A DNA stretch of 64,000 nucleotides. Origin: Diploscapter coronatus. Its lineage: Eukaryota; Nematoda; Chromadorea; Rhabditida; Rhabditidae. This document shows positions 49,001 through 61,670 of this stretch, one piece after another. Numbering within the stretch: position 1 is the first letter of the stretch; each line of letters starts with the position of its first letter. Made by a program: the position numbers and the translations under genes. The stretch covers positions 51,785,249-51,849,248 of the forward strand of contig OZ038423.1 of NCBI GenBank assembly GCA_964036155.1, written 5' to 3'. A model generated the notes under the pieces. That model saw only the letters and a program-made list of their open reading frames with translations. It did not search any database and was not told where the DNA came from.

Positions 49001-50722
49001 TAAGCGTTTGTTTTGTTTCCCATTGGCTTATTTCTATCTCTTTCAGAATGTGATGTACGGCGCGTCCCACATGGAAGGAGACGACATGTTCAGAGAGTCA
49101 TTCGCCTCCTCTTTCCGAACCTTCGACACTTCTGATTACTCGGTATTTTGTTTTTCATTCCTAAAATGTTTGTGTTTATTGTTTCAGGTGATAACAACAA
49201 TCGACACGAAGAAAGGCCTATTGGATCTGTGCTGCGACCACTCTGACCATTACATAGCTGTTATCGAGCAGATCAGACCGCTTGGAGACCTCGGATTGAG
49301 GACTGAGGATAGTCTCGTTAGGCTGTATGAGGTGAGCATTTTGGAAATAGCTAGGAAAACGAGTTACTGAGTATCTCGACACAAAATTTGGTCCAAAGTA
49401 AGCTTTTTTTTCTTTTTTTAAATTCAAACTTGAAAATGTTCTTCGGAGTTTTGGATAAAACTTCGAAGCCGAAGTGAAAAGTTTCCGTCTTCAAAATGAT
49501 GGATGACACACTGCTCTTTTGAAAACAAGATCTAAACTTTCATGCGTCTGAAGCTTTGAATTTCCATTCTCTTTCTAGAATTTTTAAAAGCGATAATTTT
49601 GCAAAATGCATGAATTAGGTTGGAAAGAAGAGAGACGCAGAGGACGATGCGGACGAGCCGGAAGGGGAGGATGCAGACGAAAATGACGAGGACGACGGAT
49701 CGGAGAGCGGGGTGAGCGGGGGGTTTAAGGTTGAGCAGGAATATGCGTGAAATTTCAGGAGAGCTCGATGTCGACAGACAGCAGCATTCCAGAGACGATG
49801 GCTGACGAGGAGGATGTTTTTGCTGCCATGAACAGACTCGAGGGCGGAGAATCGTTCACAGACGAAGGTCGGATAGTTTTGACATTTGAGATAGCTTCAA
49901 GTGCGCTGATAAAGGCGCATTCATACTTGTTGACATTGCGTCAATATCAAACTTTTACTTGTACATCTTTCTCCATGATTAGTAATGTTAATTTCCTATG
50001 TAAATTTACCTGATATTAACAGGATGTAAAGAAATGTGTAGGCACCTTTATGTTTGAAACCATTTGAGTATAGGAAATAACGTCTCATGAAATTTGAATG
50101 TCTTCAAAAATTCAACTGTTTTAGAGGAGAGCGATGATGCAGCAAGTGGAGAGAGCGATTCTTCGGGATCGAGTGGCTGGCACACGGACAATGGATCGGG
50201 AAATGAAGAGGAGGAAGATCAGGGTTAGACTTGAGAAAAAAACGAATAAACAAATGAATGAGAGTTCAGATATGAGCAGTGACGACGAAGAGGGCAGTGA
50301 AAGTGAAGACGAGGACGACAATGATGTGATCGAGATCGAGGGAATTCAGATGGACAGCGATGATGACGTCACTTTCCAGTAAGTCTTGCTTTTATCGCTT
50401 CTATTTTTGTATTTTGTGGATCCTTCGAAAGTTAGGATATTTGGTTTTTCTTATCAAAACTTCATCATGGAAAATTTCGAACATCCCAAAAAAACTCGTT
50501 CTGTAATACCAGGACAAGTTTTTACCTTCTCAGATTTTCTCTAAATATTATTTTTACGAAATTATCAAATGTGTTTAATTTGAGACCAGAAGATGATGCA
50601 GATTTGCACAACAGTCGCAGCTCAACGGTGCTCAATCCGCGGCTGAGGGAGGAACGCAGAAGGAGGAATCAGTGAGTCGAATGATTGCGTCGCTGTCAAG
50701 GAGAAGAAAGGAGGGAAGGTAG
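40023..50722 (+). CDS. DCAF1: DDB1- and CUL4-associated factor 1 (VprBP)
   Basis: Substrate receptor of the CUL4-DDB1 ubiquitin ligase, nuclear. Exons include 40023-40198, 40571-40721, 40767-40874, ~41146-41328, 41377-41447, 41711-41819, 42027-42198, 42252-42316, 42442-42537, 42593-42667, 42714-42815, 42923-43025, 43222-43318, 43371-43509, 43556-43668, 43845-43965, 44245-44417, 44460-44579, 44720-44828, 44878-45105, 45320-45473, 45715-45851, 45897-46091, 46320-46557, 46709-46844, 46890-47045, 47443-47545, 47591-47719, 47958-48125, 48455-48598, 48736-48822, 48922-48999, 49047-49142, 49188-49331, 49619-49711, 49759-49867, 50125-50223, 50270-50378, 50602-50722; about 1,670 residues. Helical-repeat half: [43 protein letters not shown] LisH motif ([18 protein letters not shown]) lies at 45950-46010. 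WD40 half: [20 protein letters not shown], then two WDxR motifs ([30 protein letters not shown]) that contact DDB1 in this family. The tail is acidic. The start of exon 4 is uncertain: a strong acceptor at 41060 leads into a frame conflict. Confidence 0.95.
48155..48330. mobile_element. Possible small MITE in DCAF1 intron
   Basis: ACAGGATGTTCAAAAAGTCTGG at the left is loosely mirrored by CCAAACTTTTGGCGCACTCT at the right, spacing about 170 bases. Such CAAAAAGT-type ends are common in DNA transposon relics. The match is short and the boundaries are uncertain. Confidence 0.3.
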
Positions 50723-51764
50723 ACTCGTATTCGATTATTCGATTGGTTTTGTTATGATTCTTGTTGAAGTGAATAGCTCTATCATAGCCGTTTGACTTTA
50801 ATTACTGGTAGCCAGCGTCCATTCGTCTGAAATGAATGGAATAGATACGATTTAGATACACCTTGAAGAAATGCCTAATTACTACAATTGTCTTCTTCAC
50901 ATGCTATTTTTTTAATGAAAATTTTAGTAATTTTGGCATCTTAGTTATTGTTTTACATGTTGTTCTTGTTTTACTATGTCTTATCATGTCATCACTTTTT
51001 TATGATTACATTTCTATTTGCGGTACAAAATAGGTATTGCGACTTGAAAATTTGTATGAGAATTTTGCGAAACTCATATCTAAAGGAATTCAAAAATTAT
51101 CACGAATTTTCAAGTTACGCTTATTTTTTGACAATTATCACTTCATCTTGTCTTCATATCTCTTTATTCCTTCTCGTTTGGTGGATATTTTTTCTTTTAT
51201 TTTAGTAAGGACATAACTTTCAAAGGGTGTCCTTGTTCCTTCTATAAAACGGTCCTTTTTCCATTATCATCATTCACTTTCGAATATTCATTTGTTGTTG
51301 TAAAACTCACCACATCTTCGGGATAGTTCATCTACAAATCCGGTCAAATCGCCTTCTCCGCTTCTTTTGTTACAATTAGTTTTTCCCATTTTATTCTTTA
51401 CTTTTTTTTATACATTCTTGTTCATCAAATCTACAACGAATCGGAATTGTTTTTCTTCAGTATTACTTGAGGAATAAATCGTGATTTCCTGTTAAGAGGC
51501 ATTCTTTGTAAGAATAAAAAAAGTATGGGCACCTTGGCACAGGTATAAAGTCTTCGAAACCCAGAAAGCAATATGGTCGGATACCCCTATGGACCCTATT
51601 CACAAACTCAGAGAAGTTAGGCCTCGCCCTTTTGTGAATGGTACCTGGTCTCCCCATTTTTGTCATTAGAGTCCATGAGTGTATCCCACCCATATGGGTT
51701 TGGTTCGGATCCGGGACACTTTTGCAATTGTCCAAACCCTTGTTACAGTTATTTGTAGAATGAC
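50723..51764. other. 3' flank of DCAF1, no gene
   Basis: T-rich sequence (50880-51460) with no supported exon. From about 51460 to 51760 a moderately GC-richer stretch leads into the fold-back; its minus-strand frame (51463-51783) shows no motif and may be part of the repeat. Confidence 0.4.
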
Positions 51765-53790
51765 TCTTAAGAGCAAATGTCACTAAGGACCAAAGTCGAT
51801 GTTTCCAAGGGTCCGTCGATTTGGCTGATTTTCACATGTCTTGTTCAGTTTTTCACGCTGATCATTATAGTGTGGTTTATTTTTCATAAAAGTTATCGTA
51901 TACAGGGTTACGGTAGCTTGAAGTTTTGACAGATCCGACCTCAGGAAAAAATTCATAACTTTCTTATTTCTGAGCCAAATCGAACGGGGTTTTCAGCGTT
52001 GGATAGCCCATGAAAAACTCTACAAATAATGTAACTACGACCACCTGGTACGATCAACAATTTTCCGCCAAAAAATTAATTTCCGAAAAAGTGACCCTGA
52101 CCGGTGACGGTTTTTTGATTTTTTACCCAAATTAGAGTTTCGACCCCAAGCTGGAAATTGGCTTATTTTGTAGAGAATTGAATTCTGCACCTGAATATGC
52201 AAAAATTTTCAAAAATGAGGATGGTCGAAACCACGAAAAATGCGTCCGAACACGTAAAACCAGGGTGATTATTGCAGTGTCAACTTTGACCCCTCATAAC
52301 TTCCTTATTTCTGGACCAAATTGAATGATTATTTTTTTATTTTGTAGATCTTGAATAGGAGAATATGACAAAAATAAAAGTAAAATTTTTAGAAATTAAT
52401 TTTGATGGGGATAAATTATCCGAAGTTACTCTATATACCCGTACTATGTTTACAGGTAAATGACGTTGGAAAAAATTCGTCTTTTCAGTATGTTGTGTAG
52501 ATTGACATGGTGAACAAATTTCGTTCCAGGAATGAGGTCGGATTCACATTCGTATGAGTTCCAGAATTTTTTGAAATATGATGGCCAAATTCAGCATTTT
52601 GCCTTTATAATACAAATTTTCAAAAATTCATATCTCCCTGTGTGTGCACTTCCTAGAATAAGTTCTGGAACAAAAGTTGATCAACTTGAAGAGCTCTACA
52701 AGATTCTATGAGAAATTCCGAAATTAACTCACATAAAATCTGTAAACACAGTACGGGTATATAGAGTAACTTCGGATAATTTATCCCCATCAAAATTAAT
52801 TTCTAAAAATTTTATTTTTATTTTTGTCATATTCTCCTATTCAAGATCTACAAAATAAAAAAATAATCATTCAATTTGGTCCAGAAATAAGGAAGTTATG
52901 AGGGGTCAAAGTTGACACTATGCAATAATCACCCTGGTTTTACGTGTTCGGACGCATTTTTCGTGGTTTCGACCATCCTCATTTTTGAAAATTTTTACAT
53001 ATTCAGATGTAGAATTGAATTCTCTACAAAATAAGCCAATTTCCAGCTTGGGGTCGAAACTCTAATTTAGGTAAAAAATCGAAAAACTGCGGCGAAGTCG
53101 GGTCACATTTTCGTGTCTTTTTTCTCATTTTTTAATTTTCCCACCAAACTATCGATTTTCGAAAATGGTCGAAGTTATATTATTTGTAGAGTTTTTCATG
53201 GGCTATCTAATGCTGAAAATCGCATTCGATTTTGTCCACAAATAAGAAAGTTATGGGGGGTCAAAGTTTGACATCCTATATATGAATGCACTGGTTTTAT
53301 GCATTTTTCGTAGTTTCGACCATCCTCATTTTTGAAAATTTTTGCATATTCAGGTGCAGAATTCAATTCTCTACAAAATAAGCCAATTTCCAGCTTGGGG
53401 TCGAAACTCTAATTTGGGTAAAAAATCGAAAAACCGTCACTGGTCAGGGTCACTTTTTCGGAAATTAATTTTTTGGCGGAAAGTTGTTGATCGTACCAGG
53501 TGGTCGTAGTTACATTATTTGTAGAGTTTTTCATGGGCTATCCAACGCTGAAAACCCCGTTCGATTTGGCTCAGAAATAAGAAAGTTATGAATTTTTTCC
53601 TGAGGTCGGATCTGTCAAAACTTCAAGCTACCGTAACCCTGTATACGATAACTTTTATGAAAAATAAACCACACTATAATGATCAGCGTGAAAAACTGAA
53701 CAATATATGTGAAAATCAGCCAAATCTGAGGACCCATGGAAACACCTCCTTTGCTAAGACTTTGGTTTTTGCTGACATTCACTCTTAAAT
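51765..53790. mobile_element. Large fold-back element, about 2 kb
   Basis: 51765-52460 is mirrored by about 52755-53790, with some extra sequence in the right arm. Examples are ACGCTGATCATTATAGTGTG and its inverse at 53670-53690, and TACCAGGTGGTCGTAGTTAC against its inverse in the left arm. The spacer (52460-52750) has the modules also found at 34028-34600 (TTCGTTCCAGGA, CATATCTCCCT). No transposase is encoded. It fills most of the space between DCAF1 and the kelch gene. Confidence 0.85.
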
Positions 53791-53966
53791 GATAGACCAT
53801 GTTTAGGAATCGATTTTTAGTCTGATAAAAATTTGCGAGGCATCAATTTAATAGTTTCATTCTCCTTTCTTCAGTGATCAATTTCAACTCATTAATTGCA
53901 GACTTTCTCATTCAATCAATACTCTTCTACTGCTTCCATTTTTATTGTTCAGGTCTCTTAACAAAG

Positions 53967-55221
53967 ATGCTAGCCAATTTGCCAGTCGAAATTATATTGT
54001 TGATCTGCGAATATCCCGAATTCAAAGACCTGGGACAATTGGCCTGGATTAACAAGCGAATGATGCAAATAATCAAGAAATATCTGCCGATGGCGCTCGA
54101 AAGGAAAATTTTATTATATCGTAGGAAAATATTTCTTGTATGAGCGAAAATTAATTTGAATATTTAGTAAATTATGAAAGCGACAAAATTTGGGAAGGAA
54201 GAATTTGTCTGTTTGATTCGCATACTAATTCTGTTGAGCAGATTACGAAATTTACTAATTATTTAGAAGCATATGATGTAGCAACAGCAAAAGATAAGGT
54301 AGATTATTTTATTTGAAATTGCCAATTTTATAATTTTAGATTTTCGCAATTAGATCTTATGAAGAATGGTTTGAAATTTTTGACCTGAATACTCGACAAA
54401 TCACTAGAGGTAACATTACAAAAGCCAATAAATTGGTTTAATTTTATTGCATTCCTTGCAGGCCCCGATCCTCCTGAATGGCGTGAATATGCATCTGTGG
54501 CTTATTTTAAAGACAAAGTGTATTATTTGGGTGGACGGGATCCTGAAACATGGGAAGATACCAATCGAGTTGATGTAAGAAGATCGAATGAAAGTAGTCC
54601 ATAAAATAATTTGTTCAGGTTTTAATAGATGGAGAATGGCAAACAGGACCTGATTTTCCTCTTCCAATTAGTCGTGCTCAGACAATGACATGCGATGGAA
54701 TTTTATACGGTTATATTATAGCATATTCATTATTGTAATTATGGATATTCAGTTATCGAGGAATTGGGTAATAGAAAAATATATCGATTATCAGACAATG
54801 AACGGGAATGGATTGAAATTGGGGCGATTCCAGAAAAACGATATTCATTCGGAGTTGCATCGTTAAATGGAAAAATTTACATAACTGGAGGACATTAGTC
54901 GTTAATTTTGTATGATAGATAATATATCATTATATATTTAGTGATGATATATATAAATCCTGTGAATGTTTCGATCCCTTAGCCCCAGTTGACAGTCGAA
55001 TTTCTCAAATCGCTGATATGAATTATCGAAGATATTGTCATTCACTCATTGTCGCTAACGGAAAATTGTATGCAATCGGAGGGTGAGCTAAGATTTTGCA
55101 TATCTTTACACGAAATATTTGTTAACTTAGATTTCAAAAACCATCTAAAAATCTTTGTAATTCAGTCGAAGAATACGATCCACAAACGAATGAGTGGCGT
55201 GAAGTCGGAAAATTATCATAA
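53967..55221 (+). CDS. F-box protein with kelch repeats, 311 residues
   Basis: Likely substrate adaptor of an SCF-type ubiquitin ligase; partner and substrate unknown. Exons 53967-54120, 54168-54298, 54340-54409, 54462-54574, 54619-54709, 54753-54897, 54942-55082, 55131-55221 join in phase. Residues 1-45 (MLANLPVEIILLICEYPEF, then LAWINKRMM) look like an F-box. Kelch-type blades follow: ASVAYFKDKVYYLGGRDPET, FGVASLNGKIYITGGHYDD, HSLIVANGKLYAIGGF, each with the paired Gly and later Trp (DGEWQTG, EREWIEIG, NEWREVG). Four or so blades are visible, fewer than the usual five to seven, so the propeller may be incomplete or diverged. Introns are 42-52 bases. The donor at 54898 (GTCGTT) is poor but needed for phase. 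TTGTTCAG ends 15 bases before the ATG, a possible leader acceptor. Confidence 0.8.
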
Positions 55222-55227
55222 AATAAA
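55222..55227 (+). terminator. Polyadenylation signal of kelch gene
   Basis: AATAAA begins at the base following the TAA stop codon of the F-box/kelch gene, which implies a very short 3' UTR. Confidence 0.55.
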
Positions 55228-55923
55228 GCTTTTTGCGATTATTTATTTGATCGTCATCATTCAAAATAGGCGATAACCGACAAATATATAAGTTGGAATG
55301 TTGCGAAAATATTAGGTAGAAGAATATCTAAATACTGAAATGGTGAATGTGAGATGCAAGTTGAGTAAAACACCGGGAATGAAAGGAAATTACAGACAAA
55401 AGAAAGAGGAAGGGGGAGGGTAGGTTAGAATGGCAGGAAGTCGATGGTCGAATCTACGAAATATTAAAACTGTAAATACTTTTCAGAAGCTTATGACCAC
55501 GTTTAGAGAAAAGAACACCGAGATTGTAATTCATCAGCCAATTTAACGAGAAATATCCAACGATACACGCAAATTATTTCACAAAGGAAGATAATTATGA
55601 AATTTTGAACATCTGTGAAAAATATGCGGAAATAATATGAGTCATCTGATGGGAATATAATTGCCAGGAAATGAGATAATGAAATAATTAGCTCGTAATT
55701 GAGTTCATCAGTTTGTGAGTATTGTAAGGAAAATGTCCTCCTCTTATTTTTCTAATAAATAATAACGTCTATGTCTGAGATCGATTATCATCAAATAATT
55801 TCCTGGTGAGTAATATTGAAACAATCGCTAAGCAATACTAAAAGAGTGTTTAGACCCCGCAAAGATATCAATATTTCAAAATGAAGAAGGTAATAGAGTT
55901 CATGAGAAGTGAACGAAATCGAT

Positions 55924-58900
55924 TTAACTTTTACTTGGCTGAGCCGGTTTGGGCTCAGGTGCAAATGGATCCTCTTTGTTTGCTTCGGCAACCACAGGAG
56001 AAATCATTGTAACGAATTCCTCGTAATCGATCTTAAATCGGTCATTGAAAATAAACTAATTTTGAATTATGTTGACTTGATTAGTTTACTTAAAAACCAT
56101 ATTCAGATAATCTGAGAAAATCTATTTAAATTTGTAAATTCTTACCATTTCATCTCCGTCCCGATCGACTTCTTTTATAATTTCGTCAACCTCTTCTTCT
56201 GTGAACTTTTCGCCCATCGTCGTCATGAAGTGCTTGAATTCTTGAGCCGTGATGAATCCGTTGCCATCTTTATCGAACACTCTGAAGTTAATTGGTTAAA
56301 ATCCCAAATAGCACAAGAGCAATAGTTACTTGAATGCAAGTCGTATTAGCTCCTGGTCAGTCTCTTTATTCATCTCTTTCATCATCTTGCAGAATTCGCC
56401 GAAGTCGATCTTCCCATTTCCATCAATATCGTATTCATTCACCATATTCAAAAGCTCTTCCTAAAATGTTCTCAATAACTGCATAAAGATCAATATGTTT
56501 GTCATTGAACAAAATGATTGCAATCTCTTTACAATTCGATAAAATTTTTAAATCAAGTATGAGCCAGAGACGGATTTCGAATAAATAGAATCGGAAGCAA
56601 CCTTAATTTTTTTTCTCCGAAATCGTAACTGAGTTGGAATTTCTGTCACACTCTTGTTCTCTCAATGAATGCATATTTTCTTCAATAATGTGTAATTTCC
56701 AGCATATTAATAAGAATTGTAATGTATGTACCTCTGTTGGATTAAGCCCTAATGTCCTCATCGCGACTCCTAACCTGAAAAAGAGTTATTGATGGAGATA
56801 ATAAATTATCGACAAATTTACTCTTTGATGTTCATGGTTCCATTTCCATCCTTGTCGAACATCTTGAATGCCTGAGCGAATTCCTGCAGCTCTTCCTGGG
56901 TGAATTCCTCTGCGTCCGATGCCGTGCTATTCGTCGTGTGTTGTCTGTGCATTTCCACTAGGCCTGCAATTAGTCGAATGAATTGAAGGACGCTATGGAT
57001 TCGATCAGATGATCAGGTGGGAGGAAGATGGAGGTAGCAATGGACTCAAACCCAGGAATGAAGGAATTGAATGGCTCAAGTGTTTAGAACAGAGGAGAAT
57101 GAAGCAGCGGCCAAGTCGCAGTAAACATAAAAAGCTGAATGTGAGGCTGCAGATGTTCGTAGCAAAGGGAATGAGGCTGAGGGATGCACATCTTTGATCT
57201 GGTAAACTAAGCGATGGAAGATGAAGGAAGTTGGAAATGGAGGAAGGAATGATCATGTTGCCACTTTTCAACTCCCACACTCCCAGACGCGACATTCAAA
57301 TTGAAATGAACAGACTGGTTCGACACTTTCAAGCTATAGGGAATTACATGAAAATCAGAAGGGATCAAAGCCATTCGAGAAATGCTTTATCACCTCGAAA
57401 GTGGAGCAGAGAAGTGCTGCTGCAGCGTTGTGATAATGAGATATCGAGGGACATTTGAAAGGTTAGTAGAGTGCAGAAGGGAAAAAAGAGGAAAGAAGAG
57501 AGGAGATCAACACGTGAATTGCTATTGTAACTAGTGCTATTATTCCCCTTGATACTATGACTCATATACGCACTGAATAATTAACAGGTTTGCAAAGAAC
57601 TAACCATTTTCATGAGGAGACGGAATTGCAGATTGAAATACACCAGTGAAGTAGACGCAAGTACCTCGGGCTAACACTGGCTCCACCATTTCTTGCTGAG
57701 AATTGTTCCCACTGAAATTTACTAAATTTTTATTAAGTACAAATTTAGTATAATTAACATTTCTCCTTTTTGGTATGAATTATGAGTAAGCTTATTCACT
57801 ATTCCATTATTGCCAGAATGGATAGTTGATATTTTACTTTAGAGCTTTTTTTAGATTTTAAATTTCATCTTCAACATTGATCCTAATTTTATCAAACTCA
57901 GCTTAGCCAAATCTAGTAGTAAAATTTATATTTATACTGTGTGTGTTTGCTATGAACCCTATCTTAATGTTTGATTTTCCCAATATATTATCATCATTAT
58001 TCAGCTATATTCTCATTAGAAGTCAGTGATCGCCTACGCAAGGAGATCCACGAGCAACATTGGAAACTGAAACTGAAGACGTGCAGAAATGTTTTATTAA
58101 TGAGTCGGAAAAAGAGGGGAAGAAACTGAGTAGTTAAACAGCTCGTGCCGTGCACCGAATAAGGCAAAGACTGCTTCCCCATTCTCCCAGATAATCTTTG
58201 CTTTTGCCCAAAAATGTCACACAACACGTTGCTCAATTGACCGAATAATAATATGACAGAAGAAAATTCCAAGATGCAAAATCACAAAGAACATGTTCCC
58301 CTGTTAAATTTTTAGAACGATTTGATTTAGGCAGGATTTCATTTCCCCTCCTACTTTCACGAATTAAACGGATATTTGCTTAGATCACAGAAATCTACAT
58401 AGGTCAGAATTTGACATTTAGATGTTGTCAAGATGAAATTTTGTTCTTGCTATTTGATATTTCAGTTTAAAGCCGTAAACCACAATCCAAAAGTAAATCA
58501 AATTGTTAGAAAATTGCATTAATGAAGTCAAATCTGTAAATAAAATATCGTGAAAGGTCGGGATATTTTCTGCGTAGTTTATTAAACGCGCATTTATGGA
58601 ATATATTGGACGTCTACGTAGGAAATCGAAATAGAATTTCTTATTAAAACTTATGAATTTTGAATAGGAGTCTTTTGAAAATGGATGAGTTAGCTTGAAT
58701 GTGTGGAATGAGAAAATATTCCCTCTTGGGAAAAGTAATAATTAAAATTTGGATGTAAAACTTCTATGAAATCACGATGCGCTATTTACAAATTATTCAT
58801 TTTTGGTCCTTAAAACTCTTGAAAGTTCCTTATAAGATCGAGAAAGATACGAACAAATATTTTAAGAACATGTCTTATAACATACGGAATTTTCATATTT

Positions 58901-60081
58901 CATACTGTAATTCAAATCATAGCTCCTATAAAAACTATATATTTTTTTTAAAATCTTAACACGTTGACATAAATAAATTTCACCGAGTTGATATAAGCAT
59001 TTGAAGCTGATAAAAATGCCTACAATCTCTTGTTGCTCAAAGACACGAGCCGATTTCGAAATCCTCGACGTCGAGGCGTGATTCTTTGCATTTTAAACAT
59101 CGCAGATTATGGAATACGGTAGATTAGAAGATTGGGATGGAAGGAACTGATGGGTTGAATTTGACCGAATGAAGTGGCAACAGGCAATGGATAAGGAAAT
59201 GTTGAGGGCGAAGACAGAAGAGTGAAGTATCAGAATGCGAGTTGAGCTGCTTCGACACTGCAACTCAACCTCTCAGCCTGTCCCTGTCCAACTATCCGCC
59301 CACTTTCTCTTCCCCTTCCCCTTCTCCTTCTTCTACTTACCCTCTTGTGCTTCTTCTCTATTCCTAAGTTGTGAATTTGTTAGTGAGTTTGAGTTGTCTC
59401 TCGTTGCCTCTCTGCTCAGCTCGGATGCAGCTTCTTTCGCCTTTCCTTTCCCTTTCCGACCCGACTAACTAGGCTAAAGCTGCCCTTTGCAAGCCACACA
59501 GCCATGTAGCAGCCATTCTCTGCATAGATACATTTTCGAGCGCCTTTTTTTCGAATTTATTCGTTATGGAATCATGGAGCATGGCACTGCATGAAAAACT
59601 CCTATGTAAAGCATAGATTTAACAGAAAATATGCAAGAAAATCAAATGTAGATTAAGAAATTTACATCATTTAGCTAAATTATGTTTTTTGGTTTAATTA
59701 CATTTATAGCACTTTCTAATTACTTTTGGGCACTACTGTATGAATCAAAATTGTATAAGATACAGTGGCTAATAAAAGTAATCGATCACCCTCATATCCA
59801 ATTTGACTTCAGGCCTGATCTCTATGCATATCGAATTGAGTTAAAACTGAATACTAGCATGTCTTACATGCGCCCTTATTTGTGCAAATTTCAACCCAAT
59901 CAGATAATTGTAGATGATTAGGCCTATGGGTGAAAATTGGTATAAATATGAGATGTGACTCAACACTTTTATCCGCCATCGTAGTTTGACTTTTCTGTAC
60001 ATTTATGCCGACCTATTAGTTTTTTATGAAATATAAAATAACTTACTTGACATGGTTTTCGGAAATCTTCCTCTTCGCCAT
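55924..60081 (-). CDS. Calmodulin-like protein with four EF-hands
   Basis: Calcium sensor of the calmodulin superfamily. Minus-strand exons 60081-60047 (coding part of exon to 60144), 57711-57665, 56963-56822, 56774-56732, 56460-56330, 56281-56146, 56031-55924 join in phase to 213 residues. EF-hand 1 loop [12 protein letters not shown], loop 2 [12 protein letters not shown], loop 3 [12 protein letters not shown], loop 4 DRDGDEMIDYEE; all keep the calcium-binding positions. The central linker reads [19 protein letters not shown], close to calmodulin but not identical. There is a 60-residue N-terminal extension ([12 protein letters not shown], then [12 protein letters not shown]) and a 21-residue Pro-rich tail ([13 protein letters not shown]). 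The open frame continues upstream of this ATG with basic codons (RWRRRTQSRQRQIDESFN) to the acceptor at 60144, so an alternative start farther upstream is possible. Intron 1 is 2.3 kb. The extension sets it apart from canonical 149-residue calmodulin and recalls the nematode cal-1 type. Confidence 0.88.
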
Positions 60082-60230
60082 AATGTTGAACGACTCATCG
60101 ATCTGTCTCTGACGCGATTGCGTCCTGCGACGCCACCGCACTTTCTGAACAATAAAATAATCTACTTCGATATTTAATGCTCCACACCTTCAATATGAAA
60201 TCCAGCTCGTTACCCGGTTGTCATTCTTAC

Positions 60231-60250
60231 AGATTTTTATTCTTTGTCAT
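60231..60250 (-). other. Possible 20-base upstream exon of the calmodulin-like gene
   Basis: On the minus strand a strong TTTTAATTTTCAG acceptor is followed by ATGACAAAGAATAAAAATCT and a GTAAGA donor. Its phase does not fit the next exon (60144), so it is either a 5' untranslated exon, an alternative start in another isoform, or chance. Confidence 0.3.
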
Positions 60251-61670
60251 CTGAAAATTAAAAAAATTGATACTGTTGATATTATTTCAAATTTAATAAA
60301 AATTCTGACGAATAAACGGCGATGCGAAATAATTAATCCAAATGAAATTATCTTCTGAAAAAACATTGATTATAAAAAATATCACTGCACAAAATATCAA
60401 ATTAATGCTTTGAAAGAAGAATGAGCAATAAGACCGATACGGGATTTTATATTTGGGGAGAAGGATAAAAGAATAAGGGCACTCGTCAATGGGCTAATAG
60501 GAAACTCAATTATCTGCGAAAGCGATTGAAAATGTTAAGACTCTTTGGGAAAATGAAGAGGTTCGACACAAAAATGCAGTGGAATTCTGAAAGAGGCTGG
60601 CGAAAATGCAGAGGAACTTGGGGCTATAAAAGGGGGCAGGAGGATGGCCAGAAATTCCTGCGTCACAGAAGATTTTTGAGCTGAAGATCTTGTGGAAGTA
60701 AAGCGAGTCGGTAGTTCGAAATTCAAACGAAATCTAACGTCAGGACAGTGATTTTATACCCCTAAAGTTAATAAAATAATACCACGTAAATATTAGGTCA
60801 TTATGGAACGGAAATACTGTCAAGCTTTCCTTTGTTCTACGGTTTGACGCAGACTATGTTCTGAAATGCCGAATGATAAAGAAGATATTTTCGAAAAATA
60901 AAAGTCAGCTTATCCTCGGATTGAATGTTTTCATATCCTAATCCGGATATTATCTGAGCTTTTTCCGTCTATTGACGCACTCTCACTATACGAAGGAAAC
61001 CAAAAACGAAAAGTTATTTAGAAATTCAAAGTTGCAGCCGAAAATAATATTCATTCATTAATTGACGTTAATGGTGGAACTTGGATTAGGTAATAAAGTA
61101 AGAATGTGGGAGGAATATTTTTTTCCGATTACCGGTGGGAAATCAAACCCGCACTAGTTTTATTAGATTACTAAATTTACTTGAATATCAGAAATGAGGA
61201 GATTAAATATGAAATCATCGGATATCTAGAGTTTGAAGATGAATTCAAACAATAGGACGGGATAAATTACGGTAGGACTTCCTAATAAGTACTAAAATGA
61301 GTAGGCCTCTGGTCCCATGCCTCTCTTTCCTTGCCTTCACTTCTTCTCAATGAATCCCATTTCCTGTCGCACTATATATACCCACTTTGAGCAGCAGCAC
61401 CTCGTTATTCTGTCCGAATAAAATGAAAAGAAGACTTCACTTCTTCCTCACTCCGCTTTGAGCTTCGAGACTAAATTGAATTGAGCCTTACGAGGATGGT
61501 GGGGAATGAAAGATATGGGGTAAACACGGCTATGCAATGTGAGAAAAATACTTGTGAAGTAATGATCCGAGTAAATCGAGAAATGTTTTCAGAAATTTAC
61601 AAGCTAATTATGGAATACATTTCTTTTTCTATTTTCGCGGTGCAAAAATAGTTAAGAAATAAATTATAGT
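60251..61670. other. Intergenic, no gene recognised
   Basis: Upstream of the calmodulin-like gene on the minus strand. AT-rich with scattered GA-rich patches (60540-60700). No exon with a recognisable motif and splice sites was found. Confidence 0.4.

Noticed and set aside
54710..54752. Apparent frameshift with stop in the kelch gene
   Set aside because: A 43-base intron with a GTTATA donor and ATTCAG acceptor restores the frame exactly (ILYVIEELGNRKIYRL), so the gene is not broken here.
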